From contig CM055211.1 in the NCBI GenBank assembly GCA_029224185.1, positions 10,133,450 through 10,197,449 on the forward strand: 64,000 nucleotides of DNA. Direction: 5' to 3'. Origin of the DNA: Karalla daura. Taxonomy: Eukaryota; Chordata; Actinopteri; Chaetodontiformes; Leiognathidae. Below the pieces are notes generated by a model that saw only the letters and a program-made list of their open reading frames with translations, ran no database searches and was not told where the DNA came from. The position numbers were made by a program, and so were the translations under genes. Below are positions 12,551-43,892 of this stretch, piece after piece (position 1 is the stretch's first letter; each line of letters begins with the position of its first letter).

Positions 12551-14306
12551 TCATTGCAGCTGCCTCAGGATGTCTGGGACAAACTCCTGTGCCTCCTTCA
12601 GCTCCTCCTTCCACTCATGGGGGAGGAGCTTGCCCTGAAGCCCCGCCCCTGCTCCCAGCAAGGCTCCCAGGGCCGCACCACGATTACAGTTCTCGCCTGG
12701 AACACACACACACAGGAACCTTAGAAGGAAATACACTAGACGAGCTAGAGGAACCAGAGGAGCCTCCAGAGGCGAAGCCCTGACCTCCACAGTTGGTGTT
12801 GGTGAGGAGACCTGCAGTCAGGTCGTGGTGAAACTCGTGGGCGAGGTAGAAGAGGCTGCAGAGCGCTCCAGAGGTGTAGCAGGCCAGACCCAGAGCGGAG
12901 ACCGCCCCCTGGTGGACCTGGAGACGCTGCAGGGGGGAGGAGCACCTACACACACACACAGGACAGACATGAAGAACCACGACTGTATCACAGCTGGACA
13001 GACAGTTCTGGTTTGCCAGGCCCCGCCCCCTGACCACCAGGCCTCGCCCCCCCCCCTACCTGGCAGCTTTGCGGCTGTAGCTCTGACACTGGTCCCAGAC
13101 CTGCAGCTGTCTGAGCGCTAGCTCCGCCTCCTGCCGGACGCTGGCCCCGCCCATCACAGCGTGTAGGGCACGGCTGTAGATGGAGACATACTGTGGGACG
13201 TCGGGGTGGGGGTGAGTCAGCTTCACAAACTCCACAGCTGCTGAAACCTGCAGGCAGAGGGCAGAGGTCAGAGGTCAGCTGATGTCGACACCACAGTACA
13301 GAGGGTCGTGGCCTCACCGACTGCTCCTGATTGGCTGAGGACGACAGCAGCAGGAAGGGGAGGCTCATGGGGAGGCAGCCAATGGCGTTGAGCTGAGAGT
13401 CTGGCGCCAATCTCAATTTCCGGTTAGAGCGACGTTCCGCAAACATGAGCAGCTGGAACCAAAGCAGAGGTCACACACACACACACACGCTCACACTCAG
13501 GAGCTCCGTCACTACACCCTTCTGAAGAAGCTCTTAACACCTGTATGTGATCTAATGTGAGCGTGAATGCCTCCTCTACCTCCTCGGGCGTCTCTGGCCG
13601 GCTGTGCTGCCAGTCGGAGAAGAAGCTGCGGTGGAAGGACTCGGCGTAGGTGTCCCGGTGAGATCCTGGAGTCGTCAGGAAGGAGACGTAGTCCCAGAGC
13701 ACCGCAGCCCGAGCCTCTGAGCTCCCGACGTCCCTGAAGGCACCGTGCACCAGGGAGCGGGCCACACGCAGGGCGCACAGCACGTTCAGGGTGTTGTCCC
13801 CAGCTTGGAGACCTGGAAAACATGGAAACAGTGAGACCTGGAAACCTAGAAAACAGACATGTAAAGACCTGGAAAACTTAAGAACATGGATACAGAGTTC
13901 TGTTACCTTGGTGATAGTGGACAGAGTCGTTAGACCTCCACAGATCCAGTTTGTTGTGCAGGATCACGTTTCCCACGACATCTGGAGAGGTCTTACCTGA
14001 GGACCTGGAGCTGCGGCCGCTGCCGGCTGCACATAGACACATAGAGACAAACACAGACCGGACCAGACCAGGTGAGAGGCTGAGCACACCTGACCACTAC
14101 ACCACCAGGTAAACCTCACCTGTGTTGGAGAGGCTGAGGATGCTGGACGGGTGTCTGCTGCGGGGCGGCTGGAAGCCTGAGATCCATCCTCCGTAGTCTC
14201 TGCAAATGTCTGCACAGTCGTAGTACCAGTGGACCGGCATGGACAGAGAGTCAGCGGCGCAGAGCGCCCACAGAGCCTCGGTTACAGCCTGACGGACCGG
14301 CAACAT
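12551..14306 (-). CDS. ADP-ribosylglycohydrolase-fold protein, J1-crystallin type
   Basis: Minus-strand exons: 14120-14311 (ATG at 14304-14306), 13907-14026, 13580-13812, 13318-13452, 13060-13247, 12785-12945, 12551-12696; 1170 nt from this ATG, 389 aa. Family marks: LSMPVHWYYD near the N-terminus, HPSSILSLSNT, AGDNTLNVL, DTYAESFHRSFF, and NTNCGGENCNRGAALGALLG near the C-terminus. The fold normally hydrolyses ADP-ribose bonds using two Mg ions. In classical members the last motif is GGDTDT; here it is GGENCNRG, so an acidic metal ligand pair is altered, as in cnidarian J1 crystallins. Enzyme activity is therefore uncertain. The ATG is the first in-frame Met of the first exon I can recognise; that exon has an acceptor, so an upstream leader exon is likely. 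It is not ADPRHL1, whose sequence is different. Confidence 0.78.
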
Positions 14307-14311
14307 CTCAC

Positions 14312-15473
14312 CTGGACAGAGACGAGGACAGAACAGAAGAAGCTTCATTTCATTGTACTGCAACCAATTTGAGGATTCTCTACAGATATTGACCATAACG
14401 ACACAATCAGTAGCCGGATGACAGGACAACACAACTGGAAAAACTATTCTCTTGAATTAGAGAACTAGATCCAACTTATGAAGCCGTTTTGTTTGTATAC
14501 ATATGTTACCATTTTCGGGGTGCATTTGTTCCAGTGGCCATCAAATCCTTTAACAGTGCTGCCAGAGGACAAAGTTTGTGCAGTAATGTTGAGATCATAT
14601 TCTGAAGATCTTCTGGCATGTAGTATTTCTGTATGGTGAGTGTGGGTGTCATGGTCTGGGATATTTGCAGTAATATTGTGTACTAGTCAGTGATCGTATG
14701 TATTGTTTGTTGTCATTGTGGCTGTCGTGGCATTTGTGGAGCTGCTTCTGAGGCCAAAACTTTTAAATATATTATATCGTATTAGTGATTAAGTGTAAAT
14801 ATACATGTGTGTATCGGGGTGCTCACCTCTCATAGATCCAGTATGTGTGTGTCCCTCTCCTACTCGGAATGAGACTTCATCTCCCGATGTTGTACCTTTC
14901 GTAACTCTTTATTACACTGTTACAAAACAAACCAGGAAGTCGCCTCGGTAGCACTTCCGTGCTCCTTTCTTCCTCATACGTCAATATATGTGTCGTTTTT
15001 ACCTCCGGACATATTCATGGGGTTGATCGCGTCATTATTAATGATGAAATTAGTATTTCAGTTTTTCCTCAGTGTTTTGGTGCCGGCGTGGTGTACGGTG
15101 ACATGTTACGTTCAGGAAGACCCAGCGACGGATCTACGGAGGCCGCGGGGGACCAGTAGTGACCGGAGCGCGAAGCTGCGGAGCCATTAACATGCTGAGG
15201 ATCGGCAGCAGAATTTCCAGAACAGCCAGAGAACCTCTCTCAGGCTTTAAATAAAACACTTTAGATGTTTTAACAAGCAGCTCAAAAAAACTTTGAACAT
15301 AACATAGTCTGCGCAGGCGCACGGGGACCACGCGCGCTAGCTGGGCTAGCCCGTTGAAGCAAACGTTAGCGTCTGATGAATCACAGTAGATCCGTTCGTC
15401 TGACTTGGACTCACTTTAAACTCTGTTTGACTCTGCTTGACTCCAGCTCCTACTGTAACACCTGGAGCTGTAG
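14312..15473. promoter_or_regulatory. divergent upstream region between the ADP-ribosylglycohydrolase gene and setdb2
   Basis: The two genes point away from each other across this interval. Around 14940-15370 it is CpG-richer and contains ETS-like CACTTCCG at about 14954-14961 and several GC-rich motifs, as expected of a shared vertebrate promoter. No exon could be assigned with confidence. Promoter activity is inferred from layout and composition only. Confidence 0.4.
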
Positions 15474-19898
<4,425 letters not shown>

Positions 19899-20638
19899 GT
19901 GTGTGTGTGTGTGTGTGTGTGAGAGAGCACATTGGCCCTGTCACCAACGTAGAATATATTTTTGTACCGACGAATGAAGCAGAACGGTTTTAAATGTTGT
20001 TGTCCTTGTTTTTCTTAATTAATAAATAAATAAAACTGTAAAATCCTCTGTCTCACCGTCTGCTGACACAACTCACCTAAAGCTTCAACAGCTTTGAGAA
20101 CATTTCAATGACGTTAAACCACCTGAGAAGTAAACGCCCAGAATCTGGAAACAAGTTTGATCTCAACGAGAACAACTGAGAAAATCACCAGGAATAAAAC
20201 CTGAACCATGATCTAAGATTCACTCCTGATTTGGTCAGTGGTTTTCTTATTTTCTATTCATAAAAATAACAACTTACTTTGTTGATCTGATCTTGAATGA
20301 AAGACAATTGAAACATGAAAAGAGTTTGATGAAAAATATAAGCAATAATTTATACTTACAATATTTATGATTTTTTTTCTTTCCTTTCTTGACTCAGGTA
20401 CTCATGGAAACAGTCTTAAATATTTTATTGATCTTTCTGTCAAACAGCCTTGAAAGCACGAGCTTTTACGATGAAAGAACACGTGGACATGAGACTTCCG
20501 TCGGCTCGATGCTCGGTGCTTTTATTGTGAAAGTTTCCCCGGTTTGTGTTGTTTACAATCGGCAACTGCCGCAGGTCAGACCCCAGAGCCTCCAGAACTC
20601 TTCTAAAACTTCCAGAACTCTTGCAGAACCACTAGACC
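19899..20638. other. setdb2 3' UTR and creg1 upstream region
   Basis: Holds (TG)n just after the setdb2 stop, the overlapping aataaa signals at 20021-20033, then AT-rich DNA and the creg1 5' flank. No further gene seen. Confidence 0.6.
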
Positions 20639-21342
20639 ATGAAGCTGGTTCTGCTGCTCTGCCTCCTTTACTCTTCCGGTCCCGGTTCCACCTCCGGGCT
20701 CCGTGGTTTTGGTTCCGGTCTAGAGATCCCTCCCCATGAGCAGGCGGCCCGGGTGGCCCGGTTCGTGGTCCATCAGGTGGACTGGGCCTCCCTGGCCACG
20801 GTGTCGACCCACGACCCGGTCCGGGGCCAGCCCTTCTCCAACACCTTCTCCATCAGCGACGGAGCCGGTACCGGGCCCGGTTCTGGAGTCCCCTACATGT
20901 ACCTGACCAAGATGGAGCTGTCGGTGCAGGATCTGCAGGTGGGAGATATGATCTCTTTATCACACACAGTAACCTTATATATTCACACATTTTTGAGCTC
21001 AGTCTGCCGGAACATTTCACAGTAAGATGTAGGAGCAGCTTCAGAACCAGAACCCTGGGGGCCAGCGGTTCCGATGGGTCAGCTGTTCTCTGTTCTGTAC
21101 ACTTCTTCTTCTTCTTCTCCTCCTTCTTCTTCTTCTGCTTTTTAACCTGAACCCTGGATTGTGCTGCAGCAGCTGGTCCCTCACTAGTTCCTCTCCAGTT
21201 CCTCAGGATGACTCAGCTGATTTTTAGCTCTGCAGTGACTCAGCAGTTTAACAGTCGCATGACAGGAGCTGATAACACACACACACACACAGAGAACGCA
21301 AACACACACACTACTGTAAAAAAGATATATCTACGTCACCTG

Positions 21343-21417
<75 letters not shown>

Positions 21418-21540
21418 GGTGAGCCCCCAGGCCTCTCTGTCTGTGTCTCTGGCTCAGACTGATTTCTGCAGGAAGCATCTGTATGACCCTCAGAGTCCTC
21501 TGTGTGCCCATGTCATTCTGTCTGGCTCTGTTCTGGAGGT

Positions 21541-21587
<47 letters not shown>

Positions 21588-21891
21588 CACCCCCTCACCT
21601 GTCCTCTCCCCAGGTGAACGGGACAGAAGCTGACTTTGCGAAGCAGTCTCTGTTCGGCCGCCACCCAGAGATGCTCGACTGGCCTTCAGACCACAACTGG
21701 TTCTTTGCCAAGTTCAACATCACCGTGGTGAGTCCACTGGTCTCCGTCTGTAGGTCCCTCTACGTCAACCCTCCAGACTGACTGAGCTATGTGTGTGTGT
21801 CCAGGTGTGGGTCCTGGACTACTTCGGCGGGGTGAAGGTCGTCTCTCCTGAGGAGTACTTCCAGGCTGAACCCTCCATGAAGCTCCACTGA
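20639..21891 (+). CDS. creg1: CREG1, secreted/lysosomal glycoprotein
   Basis: Cellular repressor of E1A-stimulated genes 1, a small glycoprotein of the endolysosome/secretory route with a flavin-reductase-like split-barrel fold but no known enzyme activity. Exons: 20639-20938, 21419-21538, 21614-21727, 21805-21891; 621 nt, 206 aa (human 220). Starts with a clear signal peptide (MKLVLLLCLLYSSGPGSTSG). Family marks: ARFVVHQVDWASLATVST, FSISDG, YMYLTKMELSVQDL, DPQSPLCAHVILSG, RHPEMLDWPSDHNWFFAKFN, WVLDYFGGVKVVSPEEYF. N-glycosylation motifs NGT and NIT are visible. It precedes cd247 on the same strand; the two genes are also neighbours in mammals, which supports CREG1 over CREG2. Confidence 0.93.
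21344..21412. repeat. (TG)n tract abutting the creg1 exon 2 acceptor
   Basis: TG run of about 34 units ending in gcgcgcag at the 3' splice site. Shorter CA runs lie upstream in the same intron (21273-21311). The next intron starts with a (CA)n tract at 21542-21587. Confidence 0.95.
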
Positions 21892-22842
21892 AGGTCATCC
21901 TGGAGCTTCCCCAGGAGCAGGAATGAACATCTCAGAGTTAATGAACTTCACCAGAGCACTGAACCAACTCTTGTCCGCTAGAAATTCAAAGTCAAATTTA
22001 CTGATCCACAGATGTGTGGAACCATTTGACAGAACATTTTAAAGTTTTTCAGAGGATTTATTCTTGTGTGTTGAAACATCTGGAAGCTTCCAGCTCCTGC
22101 TCTGTCCAGCCTGTAGGGGGCGCTGGTCACTGCGCTCTGTGTCTCTTCACCTATTGTTTGTGAAGCTGTGTTAAATTTGCACTGAAATGGAAGAAACAGC
22201 ATGTTAACTGATCCTGGATCAGCTGATCTGTCTCTGCTTCCAGACCAGATTCTGCATGTTGAAGACAGGATGAAGTGAAGGGATTGTAGAAGTGAAGGGG
22301 TTGTATTCTTCTTCTTCTTCTGCTCAGTTTCTCTGCTGTGTGTGTGGATGAGTGGGATGATATTTTCAACATTGATTTCTATAAAGAAAATAGATAAAGT
22401 TTGTGAAAACCTTGACTGATGTTTTTCTGTTTTGTGTGAGCTTGTGCAGGTGTTTGGAGAGCTTTCTAATCGAGCTGACGTAGACCAGAGACTGAAGCAG
22501 ATGTTCAGCAGATGTTCAGTGTTTCAGTCCAGTTCCTCCTGCCAGTGGAACCACAGTTTACGTGTGTGGAGTGTTTGGAGCTGCAGTAGCTTCTCTGCAG
22601 ACACCACCAGTTAGGTTAGTTAAGTTGGTCAGGTTAGTCAGTGAACGTGATGCTGCCGGTCAGACGTTAACCTCTGACCTTTGTGCTTGTTGTTTTCACG
22701 CCTCCACAAACTGAAACGTCGACGGTTTGAGAAGTTCAGAAACAAAGAGGCTGCAGGCAGCGAGAACATCAACGCAATGAAAGAGACTTTCCATGTGAGC
22801 TACACACACACACTGTGTGTGTGTGTGTGTGTACACACACAC

Positions 22843-22888
<46 letters not shown>

Positions 22889-22978
22889 ACCTGGCCCAGC
22901 AGCAGCTTCACCACTTCCTGTTCCACTTCGTTGTTGGCGCTCGAGCTGCTCCAGTCGCTCGGCTGCCACACAGAGACG
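21892..22978. other. creg1 3' UTR and cd247 upstream region
   Basis: No coding exon seen. Contains the creg1 3' UTR, then CA/TG blocks at about 22801-22887 that alternate in strand (CA, TG, CA, TG) and could fold back on themselves just upstream of the cd247 start. Confidence 0.55.
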
Positions 22979-27583
<4,605 letters not shown>

Positions 27584-29128
27584 ATGTTGAGGAGGAGCAG
27601 AGGAGGAGGCTTCGACTACTCCTCCTGCAGCTCCTCCTGCAGCTCCTCCTGCAGTTCCTCCTGTAGCTTCTCCCATCGATCCTCTGGAGTGTCTTCATAT
27701 CAATCAAGTCCTCATGTCCAGGCAGGAGTCACAGATGCAACTCTTGATCCTTTGATTTATTCCTTGAAGCTTCTTGTGTCTTTGAACAGATTTGAGTGTA
27801 GAATAGAAAAGTTTCGGCTCTTCCTGTGTCTGTTTGTAGAAAGCTATCAATGACTTCAGCATTTCCTTATTGATTATCAGTCATTTGATCTGATCCTGAG
27901 AATTAGCTTGAATCACTTGCCTCTGTGGTTCAACTCCTGTCTGCTGTAAAAGTCCCTGCACACATTAAACTGTAATAACTAAGAATCAGATGAGTGGCTT
28001 TCTCCCTCTTTATCTCTCTCTCTCACACACACACATTTTGTCGACAGTTGTGGCATCAGTCTGTATTATTTTGAGTCACGTGGTTCACCAGGGGTCCGTT
28101 TCATAATGCAGGTTCAACAAACCGGAGTCGATCTACTCTGAGACAGGAACCTCTGAGTTTTGGGTTGTAAGCTAGCAGATTGGAGTTAGTTTATTGAACT
28201 GAGAGCCTCAGAGAGGAGAACCAGCAGGCTGATGATGGTCAGAACTATGGAAGGAGAGGACATCCCTGGCCGGGAGGTGTGTCCATCACAGTTTCATCGG
28301 TTGGAGATCTTGAACCTGCATCGGTCAGTGATTTCGGAGCTTCGGGCTTGCGGTGGTAAAATGTGCTTCAAAACAACATCACCTTGTAATTGTTCAGCTT
28401 GGAGTTTCCTCTGTGGTTGGCTCATATCTGGGAGTAGTAGTACCTGCTAATATAAACCTGTTTGAGTGTGATGGTGCCTCCTTGTGGCTGCAATGACCTA
28501 CTACAGTTCAGGTCCTTCTTGATGTTGAATCATCAGTCTGATGGAGAATGACAATGATAAGAGTTGGTAACGGGACTGTGACAGGTTTTCTCTGCAGGTG
28601 GGCCGGAGCTTAGAGGATCGGGACGACGGTCGGGAAGAGCTACAACCTCTAAATATGGTTGAGCTTCACCCTATGACCTCTGAAAGCATCTAGAGTAACC
28701 ATCTAGAGTATGCATATACCTTTATTTTCAATGGGGAAATTCTAATCAAAGTCAATATCTGTAAACACAGCTCGATTTACACAGTATAAACACGGCTTGT
28801 TGTTCACTAGCGTTGAATAGACCCGATCCAACCTTATTGGTCAACCTTGATCACGTGACTAGCGATTTGGCGGAATGAACCAGCTGGCCGTTCCTCTGGC
28901 AGCTGGACACACCTGCTCTGATTACCTGGTATGTCGGTCTCATGTTTTCTCGCTTTCAAAGCGGCAGCATGTGGAGGAGCAGAGAAACAGCCCGACAAAG
29001 GTAAAACTGTCTACCTTTCCTTTCTGTTCTGTTTCTGTTCTAACCCGAACCCACACACACACTCAGACTCGAAGGTGGGTACACGTTTCGGAGCACTCTC
29101 GAAATTTCAGCTCGCTGGAATTTTCTAG
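27584..29128. other. cd247 3' UTR and intergenic repeats
   Basis: Contains the cd247 3' UTR (with a ctcctgcag-type repeat at 27617-27665) and a stretch at about 28090-28200 beginning ccgtttcataatgcaggtt, which resembles the terminal region of a fish DNA transposon. An exon-like segment at 28598-28690 follows a good acceptor (ttttctctgcag) but has no partner exons. No gene called. Confidence 0.45.
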
Positions 29129-29570
29129 TTTCTATATTATACGTAAAATCTGTGTTTCTGTGTATTTGTGTGTAGCACATCGCTGTTAGTCCCTCCCTGG
29201 ACTAACAGCGGCTCACAGTGATCCTGACAAGGAGCATAACTACTTTAGATGTTACCGACTGCAAACCCGGGTACGGTTGGTTACAGTAAAGTTGTCCCGG
29301 CGAATAGCGACCATCCACTTTCTTCTTGTATAAGGATCAGCAGACAGAGTGAAAGCTAATCACTGAGTTATATTTACGGGATGCCTGACATAGCGGAACA
29401 CAACAATGTTCCTCTGTCGAGCTACAAGTGACTTTTTTTTTAAATTTCCTCTGCTGGGCCATCAGTAAGATTTGCCGTACAATTTAAATAGTCCGCTGCC
29501 GTTACCGGAAGTAACAGCGCTGCCTGAGAATCTAGCGGAAATACGTCATCAATTGGTCTGGCATATACCC
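29129..29570 (-). mobile_element. THAP-bearing dispersed repeat, copy A (inverted)
   Basis: The reverse complement of this block matches 62742-63248. Read on the minus strand from an ATG near 29462 it gives MAQQRKFKKKVTC, HCCVPLC, SVISFH, then after a one-base frame slip ADPYTRRKWMVAIRRDNFTV and TRVCSR. That is the order of a THAP zinc finger (C-x2-4-C ... C-x2-H). The part after the last Cys is missing and a perfect hairpin is inserted at 29181-29210. Decayed and non-coding. The parent could be a P-element-type transposon or a THAP gene family; I cannot tell which. Confidence 0.65.
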
Positions 29571-29876
29571 TGACAAGCGTTGGGTTTATGTAGTCTGTGG
29601 TTGGCTGAGCTTTAATTTTGAAAGTCAGAGGGCGGATGCGGATGGTGACGCTTCCGGCAGCAAAAGCTCGCGGAGGATCCTGGGAAACGGAGACCAAAAC
29701 ACCACAAACAGAACAAAAGGCACAGAAAAGGCACAGAGCCGGGGACAGCAACGATTAGAGGAGCCGGTACCGACCGTCAGACCCCAGAGTCCTGGTCCTG
29801 GTTCTGGTCTGGGTCCAGGTTCTGCTCTGTTCTGTTCCGGTCGGCTCGGGTCTGGTCTGGACTGGTCCTGGTCCGG
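29571..29876. promoter_or_regulatory. dnajc27 upstream region
   Basis: No coding exon seen. Between the THAP repeat and the dnajc27 ATG the sequence becomes CpG-richer, with repeated ggtctggtctgg/ggttctg motifs at 29800-29870; presumed promoter and 5' UTR. Confidence 0.35.
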
Positions 29877-40295
<10,419 letters not shown>

Positions 40296-41484
40296 GAGGA
40301 GCAGGAGCAGCTGAGGCTGAACTTATTCCTCTGTGGTTTCACACACAGACTGAGGGAGCGTATCCAGGACGTAGCATCCGGTTGCCATGGTAACAGATGT
40401 GAGGCAGTCAGAGGACAGTCTGGACCGGTGTTAGAGGTAAACAGGTAGAGCAACATGCCACTTCCTCAGTTCAGGGTGTTGATGCTGAGTTTTCCCAGCA
40501 GCACCTGAACGCGTCACAGCCAAAAACCTTTCAACAGTGTTTTCATTGTTCAGAAAACTTTAGTGGTAAAATCATGTTATTGTTGTTTTCCTCATGACTG
40601 TTTTTGTAACTTGTTTTCAATAGTATTTATATCATCACATTAAAGATTCAATAACTGCAACAAACAAACAAACCTCTGTTCATCATTACTTCTACTCCGA
40701 CCATTCCCTCTCTGTCTCCTCTGTCACTGTGCTTTATGTATGTGACAAGTTACGCTGACATATGTAAGGCCTGATTCAGGATCAGCTTTTAAACTGTTTC
40801 CTGTCATTCTGCAGTGGAAAACCCAGATCCTCACACTCCGAGCAGAATGGATTTGATTGGTCAGTCACATGAACGCCAGAGCAGGCGACACTAATGTGGA
40901 GAACTGGTCGAGCCGTGAACAAAACGCAGATCTGAGATTCACAGTGTGAGTGTTTCTTTGTCATCTCACTGTGACTCTCTGTTTCATCTTCTCTAGTTAT
41001 TTTAATCAGTTTCATCCTTCAGATTCACGTTTTATTTCACGTGTTTCACTTTGTCATTGAATCTGTTCAGGATAATTATCAAGCTGATTATTACCAGGAG
41101 GATGAACTGCTGCTAACTCTCTCTTGTACTTAGTTATGATCTTTGTTACTGTTTATAATATTCTATTTGTCCCACAACAGGGAGTTTCAGGTTCATTATT
41201 TTATTGTCTGAGAGTCGTTCCAGCTACAAAGTAATGTCTGAAACACTTTAGATTTGAGATGACATGACGTCATTCTCATGCGGTGTTGCGTCATGGCTTC
41301 ACAGCTGAGAACTGAGCCAATCAGCTGTGAAGAATCAGAGTCAAAGGTCAGAGGTCGTCCTCAGGCAGTCCCAGGTGACGCCTGCGGGGGGCGTGTGTGA
41401 GCTGCTCCTCCTCCTCGCCTCTCCTCCTCTCCTCTCCTCCTGTCCTCTGTCCTCTCAGTCTCAGTTAGAGACACTGCAGAGATC
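40296..41484. other. adcy8 3' UTR and xdh upstream region
   Basis: No coding exon seen. Adcy8 poly(A) signal attaaa at 40639-40644; the rest is AT-rich, becoming pyrimidine-rich (cctcctcctcgcc) at 41400-41450 just before the xdh ATG. Confidence 0.5.
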
Positions 41485-41897
41485 ATGAGGGAGCAGAACC
41501 TGACCAGGCCCCAGCACGGGCCCCAGCACGGGCCCCAGCACGGGCCCCAGCACGGGCCCCAGCACGGGCCCCAGCACGGGCCCCAGCACGGGCCCCAGCA
41601 CGGGCCCCAGAATGGAAAAGACCCCGATGAGCTTGTTTTCTTCGTCAATGGAAAAAAGGTAAAAAATGTGACTTGTGACTTGATCTCAGCCGTTCTGCGG
41701 TCATGTAGCGGTTGTGTTCCTGCTCCTCTGCTGGAGAACCTTCCAGATGTTCCTGTCGTGTTTCAGTAACGTTGAGTAATGTTTCTGCGACTCTGAAAAG
41801 TTAACTGGTTAGTAAACAACGGAACAGAGTGTGACTCTGGACTCTGCACAGGTGAAGCAATACACACACACACACACGCACCTCTACTGTGTGTGTG

Positions 41898-41935
<38 letters not shown>

Positions 41936-42158
41936 TATGTGCTTGCATGTCAGGAAATACAACAACATGCATGGGTGTGAGAGGAGCAGCTCTGTGTTCA
42001 TAATGGAACTGATCAATAGGTGAAGTTATTGATCAGTAGTTACTGATCAAGCTAACAGCGGAAAGTTAATCATTAACTTTGTCTCATTGTTCTCCTGCAG
42101 ATTGTGGAGAGAAACGCAGACCCTGAGATGACCCTGCTGACGTACCTGAGGAGGAAAT

Positions 42159-42217
<59 letters not shown>

Positions 42218-42371
42218 AAACTGCGGTCATACCATTTAATGTTATGGTGCTGCGATCAATCAGTCACAACACTGCGTTTCGTCTTTAAGTCTTTTGTGTC
42301 TTTTGTGTGACAACTGTGTCTCTGTCAATGATTGAGTAAACTCACTGTCTGTCTGTGCGTGCGTGCGTGTG

Positions 42372-42403
<32 letters not shown>

Positions 42404-42519
42404 CACATGCAGTGGGTCTGACAGGCACTAAGCTGGGCTGTGCTGAGGGCGGCTGTGGAGCCTGCACTGTCATGTTGTCCAGATACCAACCAGAGACCCA
42501 GCAGCTGCTGTATCCTTCA

Positions 42520-42594
<75 letters not shown>

Positions 42595-43263
42595 TGCGTG
42601 TGTGTGTCAGTGTCAGCTGCAGTCATGTGCTCTGGTCCTCTGATGATCTTGAGACTGATTTCACGTCTTCTTTAACGTCCTCGGTCACTACTCTGCTAAT
42701 GCCTGCCTGGCCCCGCTGACCTCACTGCACCTGGTTGCTGTGACAACCGTGGAGGGCATCGGCAGCACAGCCCGCAGGCTGCACCCCGTGCAGGTACACA
42801 CACACACAGCCCGTACAGGTACACACACCCCGTACAGGAACCGCCCACCCACCACCGTACAGGTACACACACTGATGGGATGAAACTCCTCTTTGTTCAT
42901 ATCTCTAGACTGACATCCCTTACATGTTAGATTATGTGTGACTTTATGTGTGTGTGTATGTGTGTGTGTGTTCCAGGAGCGTATCGCTCGGTCTCATGGT
43001 TCTCAGTGTGGCTTCTGCACCCCGGGTATCGTCATGTCCATGTATGCTCTGCTGAGGAACAAACCCTGGCCCAGCATGGCCGACGTGGAGGAGGCCTTCC
43101 ATGGTACAGCATGCGCGTCAGTGTGTGTGTGTGTGTGTGTGTAATCACAGCAATGTGTGAAATGTGTGTGTCTGACACAGGGAATCTATGTCGCTGCACT
43201 GGGTACAGACCCATCCTGGAGGGATACAAAACCTTGACCACAGTGAGACACTCACACACACAT

Positions 43264-43309
<46 letters not shown>

Positions 43310-43828
43310 TAACGCCATCTGTGTGTGCTTGTGTGCAGGAGGGTGGATGCTGTGGTGGGCGAGGACGAGAGAACGGCTGCTGTCTGACCAATGGGAGCAC
43401 AGCAAAGGAGGAGGCTGAGGTGTGTATGCGTGCGTGCATGCGTCCGTGTGTGCGTGTGTGTCCGTATGTCTGATCCTCCTGTTCCTCTTCCTCCAGGACT
43501 CCTCATCCTCTCTGTTCGATGCCTCAGACTTTGCACCCTTTGATCCGACACAGGAAGTCATCTTCCCTCCAGAGCTCATGGTAATACATGGGCTAAACCA
43601 GCTCATTGATCGTTGATTATTGTGAACTTGATTGGCTTTAATCAGACTGCTGTCTGCTGCATCCTCCAGGCTCTCTCCAAAGGTCAGAGGTCACGCTCGC
43701 TGTGTTTCTGTGGCGACCGGATGACCTGGCATCAGCCTGATAACCTGGATGACTTCCTGCGCCTGAAGTGGGAACATCCTGACGCTCGGGTGGTGGTGGG
43801 GAACACGGAAGTGGGTCAGTCTCACACA

Positions 43829-43892
<64 letters not shown>

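Noticed and set aside
12551..14306. ADPRHL1, a mammalian neighbour of F7/F10
   Set aside because: Motifs (LSMPVHWYYD, HPSSILSLSNT, GGENCNRG) do not match ADPRHL1; they match the J1-crystallin branch.
28598..28690. Exon-like segment after ttttctctgcag, ending in a stop
   Set aside because: No partner exon or family match; it lies in a repeat-derived stretch, so a lone acceptor is not enough.
29440..29751. 103-aa minus-strand ORF upstream of dnajc27
   Set aside because: No domain; it runs from promoter sequence into the THAP repeat in a different frame from the THAP remnant.
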